From: Heterocephalus glaber
Lineage: Eukaryota; Chordata; Mammalia; Rodentia; Bathyergidae
Direction: 5' to 3'
Length of the DNA stretch: 64,000 nucleotides
Assembly (NCBI RefSeq): GCF_000247695.1
Contig: NW_004624782.1
Coordinates: forward strand, 10,912,047 to 10,976,046
In this document: piece by piece, positions 55,555-64,000 of the stretch
Layout: every line of letters starts with the position of its first letter
Numbering within the stretch: position 1 is the stretch's first letter
Translations under genes and position numbers: made by a program
Notes under the pieces: generated by a model
Databases searched by the model: none
Told to the model about the DNA's origin: nothing
Seen by the model: the letters and a program-made list of their open reading frames with translations, nothing else

Positions 55555-56215
55555 TTATCCATGCCCGGACTTTCTCCAGTGCAGAGCTCTCCCCAGCTCC
55601 TACTAAGTGCTTACCTAACATTTCCATTTGGAGATCCATGAAGGGTTTCAGGAACAACATTTCTGAAGCAGAGCTCCTGACCACCCCATACCACACCCAA
55701 ATCTTTTCTCAGTCTCTTCCTCCACATTAGTACCTGCTTTATTCTTCCCTGTGCTCAAGTCCAGTACCTTGAGGTTAACTGGCATCTCTTCTTCCTACAC
55801 CCACATGTAAATCCACGTTAGTTCTGTTGGTTCTTTCTCCCAAAGATGTCCAGCATCTCCCTGCTTCATCACTTCACCCTCATTTCTTACCAGGACTGCT
55901 ACAGCTACTTCCTTACTGGTTTCCCAATATGGTCCATTCCCACTGCCTCACTCAAATTGGTCCTTGGAAACTATAACTCAGATCGTAACACTTAGTTCTC
56001 TGCCTAAAACTTCTGAGAGTTTCCCACTGTAGTCAGAATGAAGTTTCAGCATCTGGCTTTGTGCTACCTCTCTGATCTAATCTCCTGCCACTGTCCCTCT
56101 CCCATCCTCTCCAGCCATACTGGCCTCCTGTTGTCTGTGTACACACTAAGAGCTCTCCCACCTCATGCCCTGGCACAATTTCCTCTGCTTGGAAGAAGCT
56201 TCTGTTAAGGAGACT
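55555..56215 (+). mobile_element. L2 LINE, long 3' region
   Basis: Follows the L2 consensus over some 650 bp: 'catttctgaagcagagctcctgaccacccc', 'gtccagcatctccctgcttcatc', 'ggactgctacagctacttccttactggtttccc', 'tttcccactgtagtcagaatgaag', 'ccagccatactggcctcctg', 'cctctgcttggaagaagcttc'. It is the longest L2 in the window and non-coding. Confidence 0.88.
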
Positions 56216-56239
56216 GTACTTCCTTAAGCCAGCTTAATG

Positions 56240-56285
56240 TTGTGTGTGTATGTGTGTGTCTGTCTGTCTGTCTGTCTATCTTACT
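56240..56285. repeat. (TG)n/(TCTG)n microsatellite
   Basis: Alternating tgtg and tctg units. Confidence 0.9.
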
Positions 56286-56289
56286 AGGT

Positions 56290-57050
56290 ATGGAAGGATT
56301 TACCAAGAAACAAGAGTTCTAGTCATAAGATAAAGATTGATAAATTAAATTACTATAACATTAAAATTCCTGACCATCAAGACACATGAAAAAGCGTGAT
56401 GTTAAGCCACAAACTGAGAGAAAATATTTGCAATCTATATAAAAGAGAAAGGAGAAGTGCTCTGAATACCGAAAAGGTATATATGCACACACATATGCAC
56501 ATAAAGATTTCACCTGGGAAGAAACACAAATCACAAACCCAGGGAAAGACCTCTTAAATGAGAGAAATTCAAATAAAGACAGCAGCACAATTAAGTCACA
56601 TGGTGGAAGATGCCTGTGACTCTTACACACAGAGGGAGGAAGTCCAGATACCACGAGTCCTTTGCAAACCGGCCTGGCATCCTCTCATAGAGGTGAGCAC
56701 TTGCAATGTCCGGGGTGCACCCAGCCAAAATCCAGCCCTTGTATACCAGGAAGTTCGTACCCGGAGAGTCATGGCAACATTGTTCATGAAGCAAAATATA
56801 GAAACATTGCCAATATCCGTCATCAGAAAAATAGATGAGTACAATGCCATGGTCAGAGTGCATTATTTTGCATGGGTGAACGTGAATTAAGTAAATCTAA
56901 ATGCAGCAAGAAAAATAGAATTTGCAAAGATAATTGTTTACTTTTTAAAATTTTACAGAAGGCTAAGTGGACTATTGTGCCATTTTTCAGAAGCAGCAAA
57001 ACTGAACAATATGTTGTTTAGAAATACAGCATATGATGCATAAACACACA
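56290..57050 (+). mobile_element. Old L1 (L1M-type) ORF2 3' end
   Basis: 'gagagaaaatatttgcaatctatataa', 'gagaaattcaaataaagacagcagcacaatt', 'aacattgttcatgaagcaaaatatagaaacattgcc', 'acaatgccatggtcagag' follow the ORF2 C-terminal order of ancient L1s. Heavily decayed. Confidence 0.75.
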
Positions 57051-57334
57051 AGAGAAGGGGAATATAACATTCGGAAGAGTGGTGTTTTTCTCTCCAGGCA
57101 GTTCTCCAGCTGTTGTGGCACTCAGCCTTGATGGTGTCTTGTGGGTGGCTAAGTGCTCCGACTGCTTTTGGTCAGTCAGTGAGAAAGCAGCAGACCACTC
57201 CAGGCAGAGCATCTGATTGCCCGTGCGACACTCTTCGGAATGCTCACACGCTTGTTCTTTCCCTCCCCTCTTCCTCCTCCAGCCCCACATCCGTGCTTCT
57301 CCTGTGACACCCAGCCATGTACAGGCAGATGCCA

Positions 57335-57700
57335 TGGCATCAGTGATTTTCAGTTTCAGCCATGGATCCCCCTGAGTTTGTGGTGTATACAGAAAAGGCC
57401 TTCCAAGTCTGCAGGTTCTGCGTCCACAGATTCAACAACCACCTTTCAAAAGTACTGGAGGAGAAATTGCATCTATACTGAACGCATGCAGTTTCACTAT
57501 TCCCAAACAATTCAGTGTAGGAGCTACCTACATAGCATTCACATTATATTAGGTATTGTAAGTAATCCAGAGATGATTTACAATATAAGGGAGGGTATGC
57601 ACAGACTCTGTGCAAATACTATATCACTTTATGCAAGGAACTTAGATCCACAGGGGACTCTGGACTGGATCCCTGGTGGATGCAGAGGGATAACTGTATA
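57335..57700 (+). mobile_element. Mammalian DNA transposon fossil (unnamed), near full length
   Basis: 'cagccatggatccccctgag', 'ttcaacaaccacctttcaaaagta', 'aattgcatctatactgaacgcatgcag', 'acatagcattcacattatattaggtattgtaagtaatccagagatgattta', 'gcaaatactatatcactttatgcaagg', 'ggtggatgcagagggataactgta' align end to end with a well-known mammalian nonautonomous DNA transposon whose ends read 'cagtcggccctccgtatc'. I do not recall its name with certainty. Confidence 0.8.
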
Positions 57701-58565
57701 TGTGGATATATGTATATATGTACAAACAGATCTGTAGTATGCATATATGTATGTGTACCTGTGTATATTCTAGGGCTACTGCATAGAGGAGGGGGGCTTT
57801 GGATCAAGCATGCTGTAGCCAGGGTTAGCTCACTCAGTGGGCAGGCGAAAGGGGGCATTGTAAGGAGCTGGAGCATCACATGCAAATTATGAGCTATGAC
57901 CAAGAAAATTTCAAGAAGTTCCCATGAGACTCCAGTGCAGAGTACTGGGTGCAAGTGCCACAACTATGGCCAGAACTCAGGGCACCTCACTGAGGAGCTG
58001 AGCCCCCAGGCATGTGTTCACTCTCGTTGACAGATCCTGTTCTTGTAATTTTGCCCCTCACCTATTTCTGCGTAGTTGTACCAAACTACATTAATTTCCA
58101 CCAAAATTATCTTCACATCAATGTTTTTCAATGTCCAAAGCTCACATGAAACTCCACCTGTCCATGGTGCTGCCGGGGTGCAGGAATTCTTGGCACAAAC
58201 ATGGAATAGCATCTGGAAAAAGCAGGGGGTTAATCTGCTCCAACTGTACCAACTTTTCCTGGGAGCCTCTTTGGCCCTTCGCCAGTGGAGCTCACAGTCT
58301 CGTAGAGAAGACAAGGAAAGGAATATGAGCCATCTGGTGTGTTGGGTCAATGGTGGAAATAGGTATTAACCACAGGCAGTAGGGGCCTGAGCAGGAGGAA
58401 GACCTGTCAGCCTGCGAGAAGTGGGACCCTGGAGCTGAGTCCTGCGAGTGGATGTCAGCCACCAGATCGGGGGAAGTAGAAGAGTTTCAAAACCATTAAG
58501 GGGCATGCATCTTGAGGGGGAGCATCATTTGGCAGGATGCCAGGGAGGGTGATTTACTCATGTCT
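57701..58565. other. TATG-rich microsatellite, otherwise unrecognised
   Basis: 57697-57765 is rich in tatgtgga/tatata. No other feature is recognised up to 58565. Confidence 0.5.
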
Positions 58566-58569
58566 GTTA

Positions 58570-58930
58570 AAACCTTTAATACACGAGCTCGCAAGACCCA
58601 GTAATTCACCTTCTCTCTGACTACACTGGGGAAATACTCAAATTAAGTACATAAAGAAGTGCGTACAAGTCTGCTTGCTTTAGCCTTATTTGTCATAATG
58701 GGAAATTGATTAATACTAAAGGATCCTTTACAGAGGAATGGCCAAATCCACAATGGTTTGTGATTACTGTAAAGTAACGTTCATTTTAAAATGAGATGTG
58801 CATTGACAGGGAAACGTCTCAAGAAGTACTACTGAAGAGAAACCCGAATTTTAGAATGCCAAATAGAGTATGATACTATTTGTGTCACTACACTCCCACA
58901 CATACACATGCACTCACCCAAAACAATGTT
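58570..58930 (+). mobile_element. Old L1 (L1M-type) ORF2 3' end
   Basis: 'gacccagtaattcaccttctc', 'agccttatttgtcataatgggaaattgattaatactaaaggatcc', 'gagtatgatactatttgtgt' match the ORF2 end of ancient L1s. It may be a second part of the L1 at 56290, separated by later insertions. Confidence 0.7.
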
Positions 58931-60332
58931 ATGTACTCTATATCTTTTCTCTGGACGTATATTCCAGAAAGATGCCAAAATGGGACAGTGAGTTTCTCCT
59001 TTGAGGCACAGGTTTCCAAAGAAGACTTTAACTCACACACAGGCTCTGTGTGTGGGTGTTCTGCTGTGAGTCTAGTGATAAAGAGACAGAGCTCTCTGGC
59101 TGATTGATATGGGGCGGGGGAGTGGAAAGAAGCTTTCCAGAGAGAGGCAGTGGTATTTGTTATTCCAGGTACTAAGCCAGCCATTTGGACCTAGAGAGGG
59201 AACATTGTATCCACTTGGAATCAGGGTGGTGAATCTCTCCTAATGCAAGGAGCACTGGTTTGAGCCTTACTGGGAAAACAGTGATTGACAAAGGGCATGG
59301 CTGTAGGGGCCGTGTACCCAGGCAGTGTATCAAAGGTGTGCTGTGCCCTGGAATGGGGCAAAAAGTTCTTTAGACAATGCAAAGCGAGTCCAGACAAAAA
59401 ATGAGAGGTCGGCTACAGAAGAGCCCTTTTTACCTGTAATCTTTCAGCCAAAGCAAAACCTTACCTTCCCAGAACCATTGTGAGAGCATCAAGGCAGGAA
59501 CATTTTGGGGGAGAAGGGCCAGAAATGGAACAGCAAGGGGAGAGTTACTCACTCTGAAAACATTCTCTGAAAGTGCTGCTTCTCAGTGTGTTACTGTGAG
59601 GCTGGCACAGTTACTGTGGACAGATGTGAGAGGCAATATGATCACGCATGCAAAGCAGGCTGGCACGTTCATGTGCCCCTTCCCCACCTGCCAGCAGCAC
59701 AGATCCCACCCTCTGTGTCTGGATCTTCCTGAAGTTTCCCTCTCGTAAGTGCTAGAACCTATCTGGGATGCCAAGTCCAGCTCCTGAGAAGTCTGGCGAA
59801 AAATTCAGAGCCTCAGTGAAGGGGTGGTGTTGTTATGTAGCAGAGAGCTGGACTGCTGTTCGGGGGGACTGGCAGGGGAGTTCCAGTCTAGTAGGTAGAC
59901 CCAATATGGTAGAAATAGATGAGAGAGTGGGACTCCATGTAGGTGTGACAGGTACTCGGGTGTGGGCCATCTATTACCTCCAGCATCAACCTGCTAGGGG
60001 TATTGGGATGCTGACACATTCCCACCCAGAATGACATGTAGCTCACAAACAGTGGCCAGAGGCCAGTGGACAGGTGCACTGGCCATAGACATTAAAGACT
60101 AGAACCATGCAATTAGGCAGAGATAAAGAGAGAATTCCTGCTCAATATTTAAAAAAAAAAGTCAAAGAAGAAAATTTCAGTTTGGTGCTAGTAGGTCTTT
60201 ACTACCTAACATTCCTGTTTTCCATTATCAAGAAGTAAATATCAGACTCAGATTCTATGGCAGACAGCAATATTACTTTTCCTTTCTTTATGGTTACTCT
60301 TTATTCATGACGATTATTTGAGATATCTTGAG
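58931..60332. other. No recognised feature
   Basis: Unique-looking. Confidence 0.45.
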
Positions 60333-60792
60333 TGTTACGGCTTGTATCTAAATGTCTCCCCAAAACTTCATGTTGTCATATGTGGGGCTTTTCTGAGATG
60401 GCTGGTTCTAGAGTGCATAATAATTAATTTAAGGGTGACTTAAGGGTGTGTGGTACTATATTAGTCCACTGATTGGAATTAGCATAGTTCCATGTGTGGC
60501 TGAATGGTTTTACTAAAGACAGAAGCCCCTCCCTGGGTGGCACCAACCAATAGGCTTGTGCCCTGGATAGGATAAAAAGGAAAGGCAGGATTACTCCTTT
60601 GCTACTCACTGCCTCCTGCCTACCCTGCCATGGACTGTTTCTCCTTTGCTACACCCTTCTGCCATGCCACCTTGCCTTGGAGCCAGCAACTATGAACTGA
60701 CTCTACAAACTCTGAGCCAAAATAAACCTTTCCTCCTTTAACTTGAGGGTGTCAAGTATTTTGTCTCAGCAATGAGAAAAATAGCTAAGACA
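60333..60792 (+). mobile_element. MaLR solo LTR, complete
   Basis: Begins tgttacggcttgtatctaaatgtctcccc, contains 'caaccaataggcttgtgccctggataggataaaaaggaaagg' (promoter-like TATA-type text at about 60571), and ends with 'ctgagccaaaataaacctttcctcc' (aataaa at about 60721), 'aagtattttgtctcagcaatgag', then 'atagctaagaca'. The best preserved LTR in the window. Confidence 0.92.
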
Positions 60793-60799
60793 TTTACTT

Positions 60800-61300
60800 G
60801 TATAACAAATTACTGCAAAATGAAAGGCAAAAAAATATATATACATGTATTATCTCAGTTTCTCTGGTTATTCTGTTTCAGGGTCTCTCTGAAACTAGTC
60901 AGGTGGTTGGCCAGGGCTGAGGTCTGAATTTCAACTAAGGAAGGATTGATCCACTTTCAAACATGTAGGGTTATTAGCAGGACAAGGTTCCTTATGGGTT
61001 ATTTACCACGGATCTCAGCTTCTTGCTGACTATTGGCCAGAGATGTCCTCAATTCCGGGATAGAAGAACCTTTCCACATGATGGCCAACTTCACCAGGCT
61101 AGCAAAAGAGAGAACTCTTAGAGGGACATTAAAATCTTCTGTATTGACTGATGGAAGTAACGTCTCATCCCTATGTTTCCATGAACATGGCTTAGAAGCA
61201 ACCCTCTGTGCTTTCCCACACTCAGCATGGGAAGATCATACAAGGACATGCATAACAGGAGGTAGTGATTACTGGGGCCATCTGAGGGTCAGTCTTTCAT
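60800..61300 (+). mobile_element. Old LTR-like mammalian repeat (unnamed)
   Basis: 'tgtataacaaattactgcaaaatg', 'gtattatctcagtttctctgg', 'gaaggattgatccactttcaaac', 'cacatgatggccaacttcacc' match a common mammalian repeat with 'aacaaattaccacaaacttagtgg' and 'tttattatctcacagtttctgtggg'. Confidence 0.6.
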
Positions 61301-61387
61301 AGAAACTAGTTATTTTTATTCAAGATAGTGATGTACAGATCCTAGTTTAAATAGATGTATTAAACCAACTAATAAAGAAATAGACTT

Positions 61388-61480
61388 GGGCCAGGGATTT
61401 AGCTCAGTGTTTTCACCTCCTGCTGCACAAGCGCAAGGACCCGAGTTCGATCCCCGGTAACAAAAAAAATGAAAAAAGAA
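61388..61480 (+). mobile_element. ID-like SINE
   Basis: Plus-oriented with tagctcagtgt A box and gagttcgatccccgg B-box region, then A8 and tgaaaaaag tail. Near-perfect TSD: aaagaaatagactt at 61374-61387 and aaagaagtagactt at 61475-61488. Confidence 0.93.
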
Positions 61481-61678
61481 GTAGACTTAGAGAAAAATAA
61501 AGTTCATTATGGCATAAATATATGTGTATGTACAAAGATGGTTGTCTGTGATGCAAAAAATATTCAAAGTTATCAAGATGTGCTCTTTTTTAAAATTTAG
61601 TCATTGTTTAACTTTATTTATTCATCTATGTAGATATTAACTTATTTTGTAAGGAATTTGACTTAGTGATGTGTTTCT

Positions 61679-61778
61679 TTTTCTTTTTCTTTTTTTTTTT
61701 TTTTGGTACCAGGGATCGAACTCAGGTCCTTGTGCTTGTGAGGCAGGCGGCAGAACCACTAGGCTAAATCCCCGGCCC
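61679..61778 (-). mobile_element. ID-like SINE
   Basis: Minus-oriented, with a long T tract (poly(A) complement) on the left. Perfect 15-bp TSD tagtgatgtgtttct at 61664-61678 and 61779-61793. Internal promoter boxes are intact, apart from one change in the A box. Confidence 0.95.
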
Positions 61779-61784
61779 TAGTGA

Positions 61785-61945
61785 TGTGTTTCTAAATCCT
61801 GGTTGCACATTAGGATCCCCTGGTAAACTTTTAGAATAGTCCAATGATCAGATACCATCACAGACCAATTGAATCAGAATCCCCAGCTGTGGGGACCAAG
61901 GAATCTAACGGGCTGCCCGAGTCAAAATCACTGGTGTGGCGGCTT
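61785..61945 (+). mobile_element. hAT nonautonomous transposon (MER5-like)
   Basis: 'tcctggttgcacattaggatcccctggtaaacttttagaatag', 'ccaattgaatcagaatccccagctgtgggg' match the MER5-type consensus. The ID SINE to its left inserted at its edge. Confidence 0.75.
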
Positions 61946-62155
61946 TGGGGCATCGATCCATTTGCTGCAGAATTACAGCTGCAGGAAGTATAGGAGACAG
62001 GCAGCAAACCCCACAACCACAAACAAACCAGCAAGCTCAACCTATTTCTCCTTTGAAGAATAGAGGTTCCAGGGAGGAAGCTTACTTTCAGGAAGGAGGA
62101 GGCTGAGCCCCGTGCTGAACTCTCACCTTTGTTCCCAGTCTGTGAGTTTACTCTT

Positions 62156-62220
62156 TTTTTAGGAGGAGACCTTGCGCTTGCGAGGCAGGCAGCAGAACCA
62201 CTGAGCTAAATCCCTGGCCC
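62156..62220 (-). mobile_element. ID-like SINE with internal deletion
   Basis: Only 65 bp. The 5' head with the A box and the following 'cttgcgaggcaggcagcag' part are intact, but the B-box and 3' body are replaced by a short tctcctcct-like stretch (minus strand) before A7. A perfect 15-bp TSD tgtgagtttactctt at 62141-62155 and 62221-62235 shows it is one insertion. Confidence 0.92.
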
Positions 62221-62239
62221 TGTGAGTTTACTCTTGACC

Positions 62240-62540
62240 TGTAACTTGACCTCTTTCATGAAGCCTAGAACTGACCTTCAGATAAAACTCTGGTCCTGGC
62301 TCCTGCTATACTGTGCCTTCCCAGAAGCAGGAGATTCCATGTCACATAAGCGTTTCAAGGTTGAGGTCTCTGTAGCTACACTTTGTGTGATGCCCTTGGC
62401 CCAGGGCCGAGAGTGTGCATCAGCATTCTCAGAAAGGTGGTTTCCTGCACCTGGTAGCAAAGAGTTGGGGCTGAGAGACCACCATTCCAGGTCCTGCTTG
62501 GCTCCCTTCTCCTGCTTCTGATCCTTGGAGTATAAGAACT

Positions 62541-62579
<39 letters not shown>

Positions 62580-62770
62580 GAAAACGTGAATATGAATATC
62601 TGTGGGATGATCCTTTCTCTGAAAGGGAAGGAATTTAGAGACAGAGAGAAGGACAGTGCTGCTAGAATTTTGATGAATGGGATTTGAAAATGGAGGACAT
62701 ATTTATAGAGCCCTATAGACCGCAAGAAAGGGTTAGAGTTTTATTTTACTATAATGAGAAGGTTTAAGTA
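62240..62770. other. No recognised gene; (TG)n tract
   Basis: (TG)n microsatellite at 62543-62578. The rest is unrecognised. Confidence 0.5.
62543..62578. repeat. (TG)n microsatellite
   Basis: About 18 uninterrupted units. Confidence 0.95.
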
Positions 62771-62774
62771 CAGC

Positions 62775-63045
62775 AGCGACATAATAATAACAAACATCTA
62801 ACACTTAGGTATATTTATCGTATAGTCTTTATGTATATTGGCCCACTCAATTCTTATAGTAATAGCTCCAAGGGAAAGATTGTTATCATTATCATGAATA
62901 TTAAATTTTAAAGAGAAAGACTAAGGCAGTGATAGGTAAATGATATGATATGCACAGTCTGCAAGTGGCAAAATTGGCATCCCGACCTGGACAGTTGGTA
63001 GCAGAGACCATGGTCTCAGCACTGTGTGCACTACCCTGCTCCCTG
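62775..63045 (-). mobile_element. MIR SINE, nearly full length
   Basis: Antisense MIR: 'aacatctaacacttaggtatatttatcg', 'ggcccactcaattcttatagtaatagctcc', 'gtctgcaagtggcaaaattggcatcccgacctgg', 'agcactgtgtgcactaccct'. Confidence 0.8.
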
Positions 63046-63535
63046 TGGTGTGGGCTGCTGGAGACGGGCTGCTGCTTCTGTGGACTGTGACATCACAGGG
63101 AGCAGGCTGGGAGGAGCGTGCAGTTGCACTCGGAGAACCTGAAGGTGACAGTGCTGGGGCCTATGGAAGCGGCCGAGGAGTGGTGGGGTGATAGAAAGAA
63201 GGAGCAAAATTTAGGATGTGTTTTTATAGTCGAAGCAGCACACAGACTTGCTAGCTGTGACTCACTGGATGTGCTGCAGGGTGAGTGAGGAGAGGAATAA
63301 CTTCGGGGCTCTGGACCGAGCCCTGGCCTGAGTGCCAGCGCCCTTTCCCGAGTGAGGAAGGCTGGGGCTGCATGGACCTGCCTTGTTACTTGGGGCTGGG
63401 GTGTCCAGTGTGCTGTCTGGAAATCTCACAGATACAATTCTGTGCCTCCATTTCCTTCTTCCCTTCCTTTCTTCCCACTCTCTCTTCTTTCTAATGGCTG
63501 TTCCCCTCTTCCCTATTCCCTTTATTTCTTCCATC
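63046..63535. other. No recognised feature
   Basis: GC-rich to about 63420, then pyrimidine-rich (63440-63540). No exon evidence. Confidence 0.45.
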
Positions 63536-63539
63536 GTTC

Positions 63540-63860
63540 TGCAGATACGTACTAAGACCTGCTTGCTGCCAGGCACTACTTAAAGAGCTGGAGACCCACC
63601 AGTATATGAAAGAGCCAAACTACCTCACTTCTTTGGTGCTTATGTTGTCTGGGACAGACTGATACCCAAGAAAACAGACACATAAACAAGATCATTTCAG
63701 AGAACAATTGGTCCCTGTGAAGTAAACAAAAAGCTGATGTGAAGGAGAGATTTCAGAGAGGGTGCTTGGGGTGGTGATCGCTCCCTGAGGAGGCAGTGTG
63801 ATTCCGAGAATAAGAATAAGAAGTTATGAGTCATGGGAAGAGCAGGGTGGGGGCTGGACA
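63540..63860 (+). mobile_element. Ancient mammal-wide repeat (unnamed)
   Basis: 'cttgctgccaggcactacttaaagagctgg', 'agacagactgatacccaag'-like text and 'gcttggggtggtgatcgctccctgaggagg' continue the family described at 33780, here with more of its 3' part. Confidence 0.5.
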
Positions 63861-64000
63861 TGCGTGGATGTCCGATACTCTGTGACTCTGCAGCACACCC
63901 TGCAGTCTGGGCTTCTCTCTAGGTGTGCAGCGACCTCCTTTCCTGTCATGTCTCCATCTCTTATATGATCAGATTGATTGGTTTGAAAATCTGTTTAGCA

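Noticed and set aside
55272..55730. 152-aa open frame on the plus strand
   Set aside because: It extends into non-coding L2 3' sequence and shows no recognisable domain.

Overview
The window is non-coding nuclear DNA from a placental mammal, most likely a rodent. I found no supportable protein-coding gene, exon series, functional RNA gene, operon, CRISPR array or prokaryotic feature in 64 kb. What can be read is a layered record of transposable elements in otherwise unrecognised intergenic or intronic sequence. The rodent assignment rests on eight copies of a short tRNA-derived SINE with intact A- and B-box-like promoter motifs, closely resembling the rodent ID (BC1-related) family, most with clear target-site duplications (TSDs). 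No Alu, B1 or B2 copy was noticed. The species cannot be fixed from the sequence.

Layout. 1-4 kb: a 5'-truncated L1 endonuclease-region fragment on the minus strand, a 113-bp tandem repeat, an old L1 3' end, then a nested pile of two hAT-type DNA transposon fossils each split by a MaLR LTR. 5-10 kb: MIR SINEs, two ID SINEs and a MaLR LTR. 10.2-11.1 kb: a decayed ERVL pol (integrase) fragment interrupted by an ID SINE. 12.5 kb: an ID SINE joined end to end with the first 33 nt of U2 snRNA, both inside a single 13-bp TSD. 15.2-16.0 kb: an L1 insertion with a 5' inversion (twin priming) that split a MIR. 16-26 kb: mostly unrecognised DNA with scattered MIRs and one ID SINE. 26.7 kb: two RFX X-box-like palindromes 90 bp apart. 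28-40 kb: MaLR, L2, MIR, L1M and hAT fossils. 40.3-40.5 kb: a CpG-rich patch at an L2 remnant. 41.6-42.1 kb: a strongly G/T-biased low-complexity tract. 46.8-47.2 kb: a rearranged mariner-type transposase remnant. 48.1-48.7 kb: an L1 3' end containing a 100-N assembly gap. 54-59 kb: MIR, a long L2 3' region, L1M pieces and a mammalian DNA transposon. 60-64 kb: MaLR LTR, three ID SINEs within 850 bp, and a MIR.

Nothing points to genes working together. The most informative local biology is retrotransposition mechanism: the ID-U2 chimera, the twin-primed L1, and the relative ages recoverable from nested insertions. Repeat family names come from remembered consensus sequences, not from a database search, and boundaries of old elements are approximate.
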